From Paracentrotus lividus (Eukaryota > Echinodermata > Echinoidea > Camarodonta > Echinidae): 64,000 nt of DNA. The stretch lies in the NCBI GenBank assembly GCA_940671915.1, contig CALNVZ010003426.1, positions 51,408,137-51,472,136 on the forward strand, in the 5' to 3' direction. The notes under the pieces are model-generated. The model saw nothing but the letters and a program-made list of their open reading frames with translations, had not been told where the DNA came from and ran no database searches. The first letter of the stretch is position 1; each line of letters begins with the position of its first letter. Both the position numbers and the translations under genes were made by a program. Shown here piece by piece: positions 1-12,230 of the stretch.

Positions 1-1628
1 ATTTTGCTATCAAAATAGCTCATACGCTGCATAATCATCTTCCTTGATTACGCATAATTATATTACAGCTTAATGATCAAGCAGTTTTTATAAAAGCTTG
101 AATTCTCAGTTTTCCAAATATGATACTTTCATTTCGATTGGTTAAAAAGAAGTCCTGTCACTTTGAACATTATCACAAACAAATCTTTACTCGATGGGTC
201 AATATTTCCGCATATCACATGCATATCGCATGTGGACGGCGTCTTCGCAAGATGTGACAAGATCACTATTTATATCAATAATCGTTAGGAACATCAATCT
301 ATGTGAAATAAAGATTCTGATTACAACTTTAGCACAATGGTGTTATAGGCTTGCCATAATGTCTCTTTCCCCAATCTGGTCTGAAGCATCTACCTACGAA
401 AACTATGATAAAAGTTCAATTATTTATTTCATATCCATGACTAATTTCCTCGAACGGATCGACTGATAATACCATTTTACCGACAGGGAAGTTTTTTTTG
501 TACACTAAGTAATAATTGCATGCAGTTGTCAATCGGTCGCTTCCCGCCATTAGCGCGGGTTTTGTTGACATTCTGCGCCGCTGAGCTGCATGTATTTCCA
601 CTAAACTCATGAATGTAATGTTGCGTTTCCCCTCCTCAAACAATGGACGCGTCTCTATGTTAAGATTTAATGTCATACGTTAGATTTACATTTCACGTGG
701 AGTAGAATTGATATGACTGTGAACATATGATTTTATTTCATTTTATTCGTCGAGTGTTCATGGTATAACTTACATAAAAGAAACACTGACAGGATAGCCC
801 ATGAAAACCAAAAGGCCTATTTACAATGGGGTCATATAAAATGGGAAAGAGAATAGGGACCCCCCCCTGACTTGTTTTTTTCTTATTAAAAAACGCACAA
901 AAGAGAGAAAGAAGAAAGAGGAAGGGAGAGAAAGGGAGAGGCGGAGAGAGAGAGGGGGGGGGGGCAGATAGGAAAGTAAAAATTAAAAAGGGAGTGAATG
1001 AAGAAAAGAAGAAAGATAGAAGAAAGAAAGACAGAGGAGAGAGAAGGGAGGGAGGGGTGGCAGCCCCATAAAAAAATTAAAATAAATTTTCATTATGATA
1101 CCTGAAAATATATGCCCAATACGTTTTTTTAAAAGGGCAAAGACATATGATTTGCCAGAAGAAAAAAAATGGCGTAAATTTTGAAGATTGATTTTACCAA
1201 TAAAAAGAGAAAGAAAGTAAAAAAAGCTGTAATTTTTACTTCTTCTCAGAAATGTATCACTTTATTTTGCAAGAATGCGTTATAGTCAAAAGGCGTATAC
1301 ATAAAGTGTTATAGCAACAGTTGTCAGTTAAAAGATATATTGTGTAGGTACAAAGTATGATAAAGAATCACAATATGAATTAATGAAGGTTCTATAATTC
1401 TACAGTTAAAGTGGTGAAGCACACAACAACCTAAAATAAAGAAAAAAAAAAAAAAAAAAAAAAACTATTCATAAACTTTTGTCCATTTCATGCATTAACA
1501 AGTGGAAAATGTAATATAAATGGGTCAAGCATTGTCATGTTTCATTATAATTAGTTTATGTGGTTAATGATGTTTAATTTGTCATGTGCATAGCTTTGAT
1601 AAAGAAAACAAATGTACAAGTTCATGTG

Positions 1629-1674
1629 TTACAATTGCCCCGCACGTCTGTTACAATTGCCCTCGTCACGGGGC
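1629..1674. repeat. Small palindrome with GTTACAATTGCCCC units
   Basis: Direct and inverted copies of GTTACAATTGCCC occur within about 50 bases. The motif style resembles the internal units of the 856-bp foldback at 59829-60684 (GTTACAACCTACCCC), so this may be a remnant of a related element. Confidence 0.4.
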
Positions 1675-2214
1675 AATTGTAACACTCGACCTCTTGTTTT
1701 AAAATGGTAATGGCTTCAAAGATGACTTGTTTACTTAACCCAACCTATTCATATGTTCAAGCTAAGATAATGCATATTTCATTTATTTAGTTTTTAGAGC
1801 AAGTATTAGCTTCAATAAAGCTGATAGGTCAAATTTGGAAAAAACTGTTACAATGCCCAGTCTTCCCTACAATCAACCTCACCATACTCTGCGGAGTTCT
1901 AAGGATAGATTCCTTTTGAAAATACCTGACTCGAGAACAAAGGCAACTCTTGGAGACTGTGCATTCAGCTACGCGCTCCTAAACTGTGGAATCAAACTTC
2001 AATTACAATTAGAAATGGCCAATCTGTTCTGTCTTTAAATCATTATTAAAGACCATTCTGTGCAGGGAAGCATTTAAGTAGATACGATATTATTTTTTAC
2101 TCATGTATCATAAGCAATAGGAGTATGAAAGCGCAGTAGAGTATATTAATATAGTGAGTTGCGCTATATAAATTAATCTTATCTAATAAAGTACCTCGAA
2201 AGAGGAAAAGAAAA

Positions 2215-2290
2215 AAAAAAATATATATATAACTATATATATAATTATATATATATATAATATATATATATATATATAATATATATATAC
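2215..2290. repeat. (AT)n microsatellite
   Basis: An almost pure AT dinucleotide tract following a poly(A) run, with a few interruptions. Confidence 0.9.
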
Positions 2291-2415
2291 ACAGTTTGAA
2301 AATGAACCCTCCGTCACGGAAAAAATATAAAATTAAACAAAATTCTGGAGAAAAGTCGTAGGCAAGTCTTTCCACTTTACACCAGTTTCTTTATTTTCTT
2401 CAGAAGTGAACAATT

Positions 2416-2431
2416 TTGTGTGTGTGTGTGT

Positions 2432-2462
<31 letters not shown>
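2416..2462. repeat. (TG)n microsatellite
   Basis: TG dinucleotide tract with one GGG interruption. Confidence 0.95.
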
Positions 2463-2465
<3 letters not shown>

Positions 2466-3082
2466 TCAAGGGCACCCATCCCCGCCCTTGTCCCTTTGGT
2501 GAGATCAATTGCTATCCTCCAGACGACATGAAATATCCACCCGCAGACAAACTAGGATCGGCTACACTCCTCCCATCTCCCTGGCTACACTGAGGCAACG
2601 TTATCTTGAAAACCGCTTGCCGCCAAAAGACATGCAGTCACGATGAGAAACGATGCATGAATTATAGTTTGTCTCACCTGCATGGTAGCTCATTCTGTCT
2701 TATAAATTAAAAGGTTTTCAATTTGTGTAGACGTACCACCTGAACGAAGCTGAGAGGTAAACATTGGAATATTTTGATAAATGAGTATGATAATAATAAT
2801 GGCCACTTCACGCTTTACCCCCACTAATATCATCAGTTGTGATGATACGAACTGGCAGGCTGAAACGATGTATTTCAAGTTCCAGATACAACCGGTTGAT
2901 CAATAAGAGTTTTAAGTGTCAAGCATGAAGAAGCCACCAAACTTAGATTCCACTATTTATCTCTCAACCTTATTCAGTTGGCACGTCGACATAATTCGAA
3001 AACTCCGTCATACAGTGTCATGTCGTCTGAATTCTAAGAGCCTACAGTTAAGACCCGACTCATCCTGTAAACCCGACTTCAA

Positions 3083-3218
3083 GGGGGCATTTCATCAAAG
3101 GACTTGTCGGACATTTTATCCGACAAATTTGCTCTCAGCCAATCAGATGCAAGCATTTCAGTAGCTTATAACAGTTTGTCGGATAAAACGTCCTACAAGA
3201 CCTTTGATGATGCCCCCC
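3083..3218. mobile_element. Foldback family B (GGGGCATTTCATGAAA), copy 1
   Basis: A roughly 136-bp palindromic element. Its ends are GGGGGCATTTCATCAAAGG and the reverse complement. The core holds GCTCTCAGCCAATCAGATGC and TAGCTTATAACAG, flanked by inverted GACTTGTCGGACATTTTATC. Three more copies lie at 24917, 55877 and 56419. Confidence 0.8.
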
Positions 3219-3935
3219 AAATGGACTCAAAATCGACGTGCTATGCAGTGCTGACCACTCTTGGAATCGATTACTTTAATATCGATTGAGATTCTGCAGA
3301 TTTAAGAGATGAGAGGTCGTAAATTTGTGATTGATTTAGTGGACTTGCGATTGATCTGGATTAAGATATAGTATGAGATTTTTTTTGTGATTCCCACTCA
3401 TGTGATATGAGCTAACTACGAACGTAAGGATGCCTTGTATTTACATTATGTCACAACCTATATTCAAATGTCATGTTCATATCAAATTGATCGATATTGT
3501 GGGCTGATAATTTATGGCATCTTATTTAGGCAGTCTTCAGCCTGTCTCCAATCCGTCTCCAACCATATTTAGCACGTTTGTAATACAATTCCCTTCCGTC
3601 TTCAGCCCGCCTCAAGCATGTCAAGACCTACCATTTCTTGCTATTCGCTTTATATTGCTTGATCTTTCTTTCTGTCTTGTCTTATACCTGATGTAAATAT
3701 AGTCATTATGCAACTATGTCACGGTCAATTGTTTGAATAACGAGACAGATACAGCAATCTTACAATCTTCATCTAAATTACCAATGGTTGATTTGTAACA
3801 GGGCATGTCTTTACGTCACGATATAAGGCACTATACCGAGTGAGTAAAAAAAAAAACTTTACACCTAGAAAAAATGTCAATAAAAAGAAAACCAATTTAT
3901 AAACCCTAAATTATTTAACATATTCTGAAAGAGTA

Positions 3936-4586
3936 ACTCCTCCCGCATCTTCTGGTACCATTTTTGTGTGGTATGCCTTTACGCTTGGATGAACACGACG
4001 CATTGTTTGCGAACATGCAAATTTCGAATTGTGCCAGGGTGGGGATGAAATTGAAACAACAATAGCAGACAAAAAAAGCAACTCCATCATGAATAAAATA
4101 GCATAACTTTTTAACCAAAATGTATTCCTCTTAATAACTTGGCAGGGGTGTTGTTACACATATTGACTACATTTTGTATGAAAATTAGATTGACTCGTCA
4201 AGTAATGCACGAATGAGTACACATCAAAGAGTAAATTGCAACTGACAGACCTAAAAAGGCCTCCTAATACTTTTGAAAAGAGATTATTTTGTCTTTGACG
4301 TGTGCTCACTCATGCCTGACAATACAGATTTATCTAATTTTCATACAAAATGTAGTCAATATGTGTAACAACACCCCTGCTAAGTTATTAAGCGGAAGAC
4401 ATTTTCGTTAAAAATTTATGCTATTTTATTCATGATGGAGTTGCTTTTTTGTCAGCTTTTGTTATTTCAATTTCATCTTCACCCTGGCACAATTCAAAAT
4501 GTGCATGTACGCAAACAATGCGTCGTGTTTATCCAAGCATTAAGACATACCATACAAAAATAGTACCAGGAGATGCGGAAGGAGCA
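3936..4586. mobile_element. Foldback element, ~650 bp, arms ~250 bp
   Basis: The left arm (about 3936-4192) and right arm (about 4326-4586) are inverted copies. Shared stretches include CTCCTCCCGCATCT at the ends and GAATAAAATAGCATAACTTT and CAGGGGTGTTGTTACACATA inside. There is no coding frame. Exact ends and target duplication were not resolved. Confidence 0.75.
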
Positions 4587-5315
4587 TGACAAGTGTTCAT
4601 TCAGTTTTAATCGAATCTAGATATCAATCTTTATAATATTCATTACACAATAGTCATGAACACTCGCTGCTTCATTGACTTATTTGATTTCCGAAGAGAG
4701 ATAAGAAGGTTTAAATTACATTGAATTATGTTTGCACGATCAATCCAAGAATTAATGAAATTTGAAAGAAGACAATGTCACTGTCTAGAAGTCTCTTGAT
4801 AAAAGAAATTGCATAGTTCAGAGCAGTAAATTTTCTTACCGTATCATAAAATCGTAAAATGACATTTCATCAAATTGTTTAGGGAAAACTCGTTATAAAG
4901 AGATCTGATACTAAGAAATGCCTGATATATCAAATTATTTCTACTGTCAAAATGTAATCAATTTGGATTGTTTTGCTTTGTATTGTCTACAAACGATCAT
5001 CATAATACGTGATATAACAAGCACAATTTCTGGTCATCAGGACCTCATTCGTGTCATTAAGCAGCCTCTACTGTTTTCGTAGTTTTAGTTTTGTGCCTTG
5101 GCTAAAATGAGTTTTTGAGGGGTAATTCTTGCATTCGATCATATACCGTTAATATTATCGCCATTTTACTTGTTCTCTTCAATTTTTTCAATCACACGTT
5201 TCCATTATTTTCCAATACCATCGAAGTATCACACGTGCATTGATATTATTCTGTTGACAGTTTTGTTTTCTATCAAGTATTCCAAATTCCTTATCTCCAA
5301 TTGTCTCTGATTAAT

Positions 5316-5448
5316 GCCTTGGAACATAAAATAGATACGATCAATCTTACGATCACTTGTAATTCTTAGTACATGTAGTACACGGATAACTTTAGATTTA
5401 CCATTGATATCATTCTTAAATCTGATCCTATCTTTTGTATTACAGAGC
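5316..5448. mobile_element. Short foldback family (CCCTGTAACATAAAAGATAC), diverged copy
   Basis: Internal sequence AGATACGATCAATCTTACGAT and imperfect terminal repeats ending GTATTACAGAGC match the better-preserved copy at 12109-12230. Confidence 0.6.
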
Positions 5449-6448
5449 ATTACTTGTTTGTCGAATTAGAAAAATTACAGCAGCCGAGCGACACTTGTGC
5501 GACATTCGAGCTACGTACACACAAGGTTATCCTTCAGTAAGATCTTTTTATACGACATGTAATGATATAGGGCAAAGTTCTTCATTGCCAAATGAGAAAA
5601 TGCAGCTAAATGAAATATGTTTTCCTCCAGCATGTCCAGAGTATGCCATTATTTTATTATGCAATGTGTCAAAGGAAATGTTCTCAATGTTTTTGTTTAA
5701 GTTCATATATTACAGATTTTGTAACTAGGTTAATGGATGATATGCGCAAACCTTCGAATATCCACGGCTTGATTCCTGACTCGGCTGCAAATTCCTTATA
5801 AGCAAAGTCAATTTTGTTTACCAAAAGGAATTGCACTGTAATTAAAAAAATATATAAAATAAATAAATAAATTTATAGGAGGAAAAAAAAATAAAGATTT
5901 GCTACAGTTTAACTACATTAATTACAGAAATTCTGTTTTTTTTATTTTTTTTAATTTTTTTTATTGTTTATTTGTTTTTTGGTTGCTTTGTTTGTTTGTT
6001 TGTTTGTTTTTGTTTTATTTTGTTTTTTGCAACCTCCAGATAATGTTTATAGAAAAAAAAGAACAGTCCATTTGTATTTTTTGCATACAGTAGAATTACT
6101 GGCGAGTCTGTTGGCATCTGATTTAATTTTTAAAGTGATCTAAAATCATGTTTTTGGTTTTGGGGTGTTTTTTTTTTAGAGTGTAGATGATAGGAATCCA
6201 AATATGTGTAGAATAAAATCCCGGAATGCTAATAACATGTGACATTCTCCTTCAATTCTTCACCTCGTGAATGCATTTAAGATTCACATAGCAGAAAGTA
6301 TCCGACATGGGACACGCTTTTCTGTCAAGACTCGAATGATACATAATACAATTTTCCCTGGAGAGAGATATCGATGGCCTGAAACGGAGAATCATGGCGA
6401 AACCATTTTATTCCACTGCTCTCGTGAAGACGGTGTGTAGGATTCTTT

Positions 6449-6625
6449 GGCGTATCCAGTCGGGGCGCAGGTGAACCCCTCCCCCTCTATAATTTGAAAA
6501 CAGCTCGTTGGCTGTATCTACATGTCAAAATCTGAAAAAATTCGGCGGCGCCCCCCCCCCTCCCTTCCCCCCCCTGTCGGGCCTGGCGCCCCTTTTTTAA
6601 TGAAATCCTGGATCCGCCACTGGGG
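6449..6625 (-). mobile_element. Foldback family with CAGTGGCGGATCCAGGA ends
   Basis: On the minus strand it starts CAGTGGCGGATCCAGGA and ends near CTGGATACGCCA, with a G/C-homopolymer core. A better-preserved copy is at 26028-26156 and a degenerate one near 46707-46839. Confidence 0.65.
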
Positions 6626-6790
6626 TTGAGCTCGGTCTTTCTCGAGTCACTAAGACATCGTGCCTCCATAAGCAATCAATCTCAATAGGTGTTCAATTAT
6701 CCTGAATTTGCAAAATGTCACAAATGCACCAATCTCCATCAACAATGATCAAGGGGAACGTAGTTATATGACCCCTTGTGTTCATTAAAG

Positions 6791-6864
6791 GTGGTGTGCT
6801 CGAGTGGAGAATTCGCAGATTGTCGACCGCAAGGTTCGTGGTTCGATTCTCGACCATTCCACCA
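6791..6864 (+). repeat. tRNA-like sequence, probably the head of a tRNA-derived SINE
   Basis: A 74-base stretch has a mostly paired acceptor stem (GTGGTGT with ATTCCAC, one mismatch and one wobble). It also has a B-box-like GGTTCGATTCT and a trailing CA. The A box is imperfect, the anticodon arm does not form cleanly, and an A-rich tail follows. It is therefore called a tRNA-derived repeat and not a working tRNA gene. Confidence 0.5.
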
Positions 6865-7026
6865 ACGTCTTTGAAATTATAATGATTAATAAAAAAAAAA
6901 CCTAAATAATATAATAAAACAAAGAAATTAATAAATAAATAAATAAATGAAATAAATAAATAAACTTAATAAATAAATACAAAATAATAAAATAGATTTC
7001 TTCACTCCTTCATGACATCAAAAGTA

Positions 7027-7343
7027 CACTGTAAGAAAAAAAAATACAGCAAAGGGATGTCAGCAGAGTCGCCATACAAGACTGTAATTTAAAAAACAGT
7101 TTTGTTGTAAATTTCTCCTCTAAGAATTTATGAAAGAGAAGGAAAGAAATCATTAGAGTTCTATAGCTTACGTATTTGGTTAAAACGGAACAAATGTGTG
7201 TACTCTTGAAGTATTTTTTGTATTTCTCACGTAATTATTTGCAGGACAAATTTACAACAAAACTGTTTTTAAAATTACATTTTTTTATGGCGACTCTGCT
7301 GACAGCAGATTTGCTGTAAAAAATACAAATATTTTGTACAGTG
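7027..7343 (+). mobile_element. Foldback family A (TA / CACTGTAAAAA), copy 1
   Basis: A 317-bp element flanked by TA on both sides, beginning CACTGTAAG and ending CAGTG. Subterminal inverted blocks carry TACAGCAAA and GTCAGCAGAGTCGCCATA. It has the same orientation as copy 3 (51647-51959) and is opposite to copy 2 (10169-10485). It has no coding capacity, as expected for a MITE. Confidence 0.88.
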
Positions 7344-7559
7344 TACACAGCAGGTTGGGATTCGATAATGTACATTATTTCCTTTTCTTCCACCGTCCAT
7401 GAGAGGATACGTTTGAGCGGGGTATTTTAAATATTGCATGAAACCGATCAATTTAGATTAGTAATGAAGAGTAACGACTATGACATAAGTAAAATTGTAG
7501 TAACTAGAGTTAGTAATATGTATAATGAAAGAGTAACCAGCACAAACTCAAAACTCTCA

Positions 7560-7822
7560 CCCCCCCCACCCGCCTAACAGAGCTTGGCAGGTCCTGTAGA
7601 ATATAACTGTACATATTTCTGTATAGTTTTCGTTTTATTTATATATATATATATATATATACAATGATGTATTATTATGTCAACTCTTATTTGTTATGTT
7701 AATTTTATGTATACATACATTTTTTTTGTTTTATTTTCTTTGTTTTCTTTTGTTATGTTTGTATTGAAGATAATCCGAAATACGGACTTTTTGTTTCAAT
7801 AAATTTGATTTGATTTGATGTG
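7560..7822 (+). mobile_element. Probable 3' end of a non-LTR (CR1-like) retrotransposon
   Basis: The segment ends in a small stem (AATCCGAAATACGGACTTTT), CAATAAA and the short tandem tail TTTGATTTGATTTGAT. This arrangement is typical of 5'-truncated CR1/L2-like LINE 3' ends. No reverse-transcriptase coding remains. Confidence 0.4.
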
Positions 7823-9576
7823 ATTATTGTATTGCTTTCAGATAGAATAGCGAGAAAAAAATTCTTTTAATATTAAAGGTTAGGCCTATGAAATATTTCT
7901 GTTCGTTTACTTAATTTGTGAAAACACAAAGTGTTTGTTTTTATTTCTTATTTCTTTCTTATTTGATATTTTCCTTTAGCCTAGCAGTTAGATTATGTAG
8001 TATAGGGAGACAGAAATTGACTATATTGTTAACATGGTTAACGCTTGGTAGCAAAGGTTACCAATCAGCTGAGTAGTTAGGATTCGTTCTGTCAAATCTA
8101 ATTTTAAAGATTGGATGTCGATGCATAGATCCTCGTATTTTTGTAGGATGCAGCATTCTAAGGGAATGATATTTTCCATGGCTACCTTGAATAGGTACAT
8201 GTTTTCTTTTAAATACCTAAACCTTGGCCTCCGAACGCTTAATCTAAACTGTATGCCATTGTATCATGGTTATGAATTATGCAATTTCAGCCATATATTG
8301 AGATTGGTAATCGTGTTCCATTGTCATGATACCAGAAACATAATTACACATAGTTTATACAAGCGCGCAGTCGGATCTAGTAGACTATTTTGATGCGGAG
8401 AGGAATATCACGAGGATCATGGCACACGACAGGAAAACAAATTATGAAAATATTGATTCATGGATTTATCCGTAATGATAAATCTAACATTAGTGAATTG
8501 TGAATTATCTAAATATTTGCCCAGCGAGATCGTCATTGAAACAGTATTATTAACTTTATGTGTATTTTCTGCTCATTTTCAGCATAGATTCAGGTACAAA
8601 AGGGGGTGGATACACCAACTCACAGCTTTGGATACGCCATTGTTTTAATGATATTTTGTGGGACGTTCTGAGGATCCAAATTGCAGAATGGAATCACATC
8701 AATTAAATCTTAAATCATATTAGGTCATTTGTGTTTTATCCCTTTACAGTATCCATTTCTACTCTTAATTTACCCTCTGCGCCGCTGAATACTTTATTAG
8801 ATTGATGGTGCATTAGAAGTTATGTATCATTATTATAGTTCATGATAGTTCATTTTGCAATACATAATTAAATTAATATTCTCATTATCTCCCAGTCTGC
8901 AACAACAGCTATGTAGCATCACTTCGAATCATCAACTCTAATTATTGAACTGTCAACCCGCTAGAAAGGTGTACCTTTCCATAATGGACAATCTAACAGC
9001 CTAGAAAATCGTTTTATTGTTTAATTTAATAGCTTCAAAAGTGTTTTATGATTCATTAACATCAATGTTAAATGCATCTCATTCTTTTTAATAAAATAAA
9101 TCCAATTGATCTTTGTGTTTCATGGCAACTATAATGCCTCTATAAAGACGTTCAACGTGAACCATGTATATTGTTCCAAATAATGACTGGCATGAATTCA
9201 CTTTAATTTTATAGATCGATGAGCAATTAAGAAGATGCAACATCCCTTCTTAATATCTCGGATCTCCCCATCCCATCTTATCATCTCTAGATCGTTGCAC
9301 AATGGTTCTTATCACGGCAAGATGACCTTTCTTTGTATTTTTCTGTTCTTTTATTTGTGTGTGTGTGTGTTAATAGTTGTGGGGTTTGGTGCGCCTTGGG
9401 AGAGTTATGCGTGCTCACGATAGACCTTAAAACACGGGGCACGTTGCCTGTTGCCCAATTTCAACAATTATTCTTAAGGTTTGATGTGGCTGTTGAAAAT
9501 GTACGGCAAAAAGCTCTTGCGTGTCTTGCCTGCTCCATACTGTCTGGGAAAAATACCGGAAATTTTAAAGTGTTAG

Positions 9577-9587
9577 ATTGTGTGTGG

Positions 9588-9629
<42 letters not shown>

Positions 9630-9790
9630 TGGTGTATAAGGGTGTTGGTTAGGTTGTCTGTGGGATGTGTATGAGAGTGTGTAATGGTGTGTGTGTTAGT
9701 GTGCGTTGTGTGTGAGGGTGTGTAACGAGTGTCTGTATTGCTGTGAGAGAAGTTGATGGAGGGCTGATGAGGGTGTGGGTGTGTGTGAAT
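9577..9790. repeat. TG-rich microsatellite region
   Basis: A pure (TG)n core at about 9591-9628 followed by degenerate TG-rich sequence. Confidence 0.9.
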
Positions 9791-10168
9791 TTGTGGGGCC
9801 GGGGGTAAAGAATAGGTTTGCAGGTATGTTTCAATCGGATTGGACTGTTTAAATTCTCTGATCGTCCCTGATGAAAGTTAATTCATCTGGAAGATAGTGG
9901 TTACAAGACCATTACTAGGAAACCACATCACTTATAATCATGACTGTGAAATTTGATTTATCTCAATCGGTCCAAATTGAACTTTTGTTCGATATGATTT
10001 AAAACTGTAAAACGAGAAACAAATAAAAGTGCCAGTAATAGCAATCGTTTATCTGGCACATCATTTAATATAAATGCTGTTTTCCATTAATTGCCATGTC
10101 AGCCAACCTCTCGGATAACGTTTCAATATTCCGAGAACCCCGGTGCACGAACGTATTGCCGCAGTCTA

Positions 10169-10485
10169 CACTGTAAAAATATTTGTATTTTTACAGCAAA
10201 TCTTCTGTCAGCAGAGTCGCCATAAAAAACGTATTATAAAAAACAGTTTTGATGTAAATTTCTCCTGGAAATAATTACATGAGAAATACAAAATATACAT
10301 CAGGAGTAACACATTTGTTCCGTTTTAACCAACTGTGTAAGCTATAGAACTCTAATGATTTTTTTTTTCTTCTTCACTTTCATTAATTATTAGAGGAGAA
10401 ATTTACAGCAAAACTGTTATTTTAAATTACATTTTTGTATGGCGACTCTGCTGATATGACTTTGCTGTATTATTTTTTTACAGTG
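10169..10485 (-). mobile_element. Foldback family A, copy 2, with empty-site paralogue
   Basis: A 317-bp element bounded by TA at 10167-10168 and 10486-10487, in opposite orientation to copies 1 and 3. Its flanks GCCGCAGTC and CCTGTTGA reappear joined by a single TA at 11136-11137 (GCCGCAGCC-TA-CCGGTTGA). This shows the insertion and a TA duplication directly. Confidence 0.92.
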
Positions 10486-10487
10486 TA

Positions 10488-11335
10488 CCTGTTGAAAAGT
10501 ACCACCCTCATCTCACCAGACCACACACGCACACTATCACCCTCACCCACACACACTATACATTATTGATGTGACATAGGACCTTGTGTGACCACACTTC
10601 TGCTATTAATTCATTTATACTTCTCTGACCATGCTGACGGCTAAATAATGTTTAACTCATTTGTGCATGTGCATTTATTGATATCGCAATCTTTTGAATG
10701 TTTTAAAGCCAATACGAATCAGAAGCCATCTCTAGCCTTCAACTACTCAATCTTACCCTGATTCCTAACCCATAATGCAACATCCTGAGCAGTGTAGTCT
10801 TATGAAACAGGCCAAATTGAATAATAATACACTTTTTCACTACTCAATAAATTGACACTTCGATAATCATGTTACCAAATAGCAAAAAAAAATAAATAAT
10901 AATACTTTCCCCCTCAAAACATTTTAGTTTCCCTATACTAATTGAATTATAGGTTAATTTATACACTGTATTGTCAATAATTATTTCAAAAGGTATATTT
11001 TAAGACTATCTATTTATAACACACAGTCAACGACAGTGTTGGTCAGTTCGCTCTCGCTTTAATAGAAATGTACATTTAACTGAAAATACAAAGTAACCAA
11101 CCTCAAAAACATTGTAACATTTTATTGCCGCAGCCTACCGGTTGACGTATACTCCCCCACCCTCATTTCACCAGACGCACGCACACCTTCACCCTCGCCC
11201 ACACACACTATACGTGACTGATGCGACCTAGGAACCTGGATGACCACACTTCTGCTATTTAGTCAATACTTCGCTGACCATGCTGTGGGGTGAATAAAGT
11301 TTATCCCATTTATGCGTGTTCATTTACATCGTATA
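10488..11335. repeat. Direct duplication of a ~200-bp segment
   Basis: 10488-10695 and about 11138-11335 share CCACCCTCAT.TCACCAGA, CCCACACACACTATAC and TGACCACACTTCTGCTAT in the same order. The homology extends leftward past the family A insertion to GCCGCAG. Confidence 0.8.
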
Positions 11336-12108
11336 TCTGTTGACTGGCTTGACAAGAATATGTACATTTTACTGAAAATACAAACAAACTTCAATAACAC
11401 TAAATCAGATAATATTACAAAAGTATTGATAGCAGTAAACTGAATTTAATGAAAATATCGTATAGCAATAAGTCGAAATTAAAACCAATTAAAAAACAAA
11501 CGCAGTCAACGTACGCAGTAGTGGGGGGAAACGTATCATGTCGATATCTACACTATCTATTGAAAGGTAAGATGAAGTTAAAATAGCTCCAAAGATTGAA
11601 CAATCATCTCATTCTATTATAATTCATTTAAAATGTGGGCATGGTAATAATGGTGGGCGAATGAGGTATTAATTTTACAAACCCTATTTTTAGAGAGGCT
11701 TGATAATCATGATAATATCTTGGTATATTTGCGTTCAATCAACACGATCATGGCGATAGAAATAAATGTTTTCATATTATTATACCTTGTATATAGTAAG
11801 GTTTGATAAATGGAACTGATTGTGATTTTATTTATCTAAAGTATAAAATTTATTCTTGCAAGTGCGAGATATACTATTTGAAACATATAGGTACGAAAAT
11901 TGAAGAAAAAAAATATAATAAAGGACAAATCAAACAACAAACAAACAAGATGGCTGCGTGTCGGATTTGACAAATAAAAGCCCATATTCCAGTAGCACAG
12001 AAGTTCTTGATCTAGCTGATGAGAGCTACTTCATTTCGGGGATGCTACCGGTAGAAAGTAAAGTGGCATCTCTTGAAGCTGTTGACTTTGTGTCGTGAGT
12101 GATCTCTG

Positions 12109-12230
12109 CCCTGTAACATAAAAGATACGATCAATCTTACGATTGATATCCATCGTAAGTCTATGGAAAACCATGCACTAAGAATTACAATCGATCGTAT
12201 GATTGATCATATCTCTCTTATGTTACAGGG
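12109..12230. mobile_element. Short foldback family (CCCTGTAACATAAAAGATAC)
   Basis: A 122-bp near-perfect palindrome running from CCCTGTAACATAA to TTATGTTACAGGG, with inner GATACGATCAATC inverted. The diverged copy is at 5316-5448. Confidence 0.8.

Larger units (their letters stand above)
1..3082. other. Gene-free AT-rich flank with simple repeats
   Basis: No exon is recognisable. The stretch holds purine-rich tracts (900-1060), a poly(A) run at 1441-1464, a small palindrome with iterated GTTACAATTGCCCC near 1629-1674, an (AT)n tract at 2215-2290 and a (TG)n tract at 2416-2462. An 86-codon open frame on the minus strand at 416-676 is more GC-rich than its surroundings but resembles nothing I know. 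Confidence 0.6.

Noticed and set aside
416-676. 86-codon minus-strand frame with fairly complex composition
   Set aside because: No recognisable motif, splice context or partner exons; kept only as a remark.
9333-9834. Cys/Val-rich and Thr/His-rich frames
   Set aside because: Low-complexity TG repeat translation.
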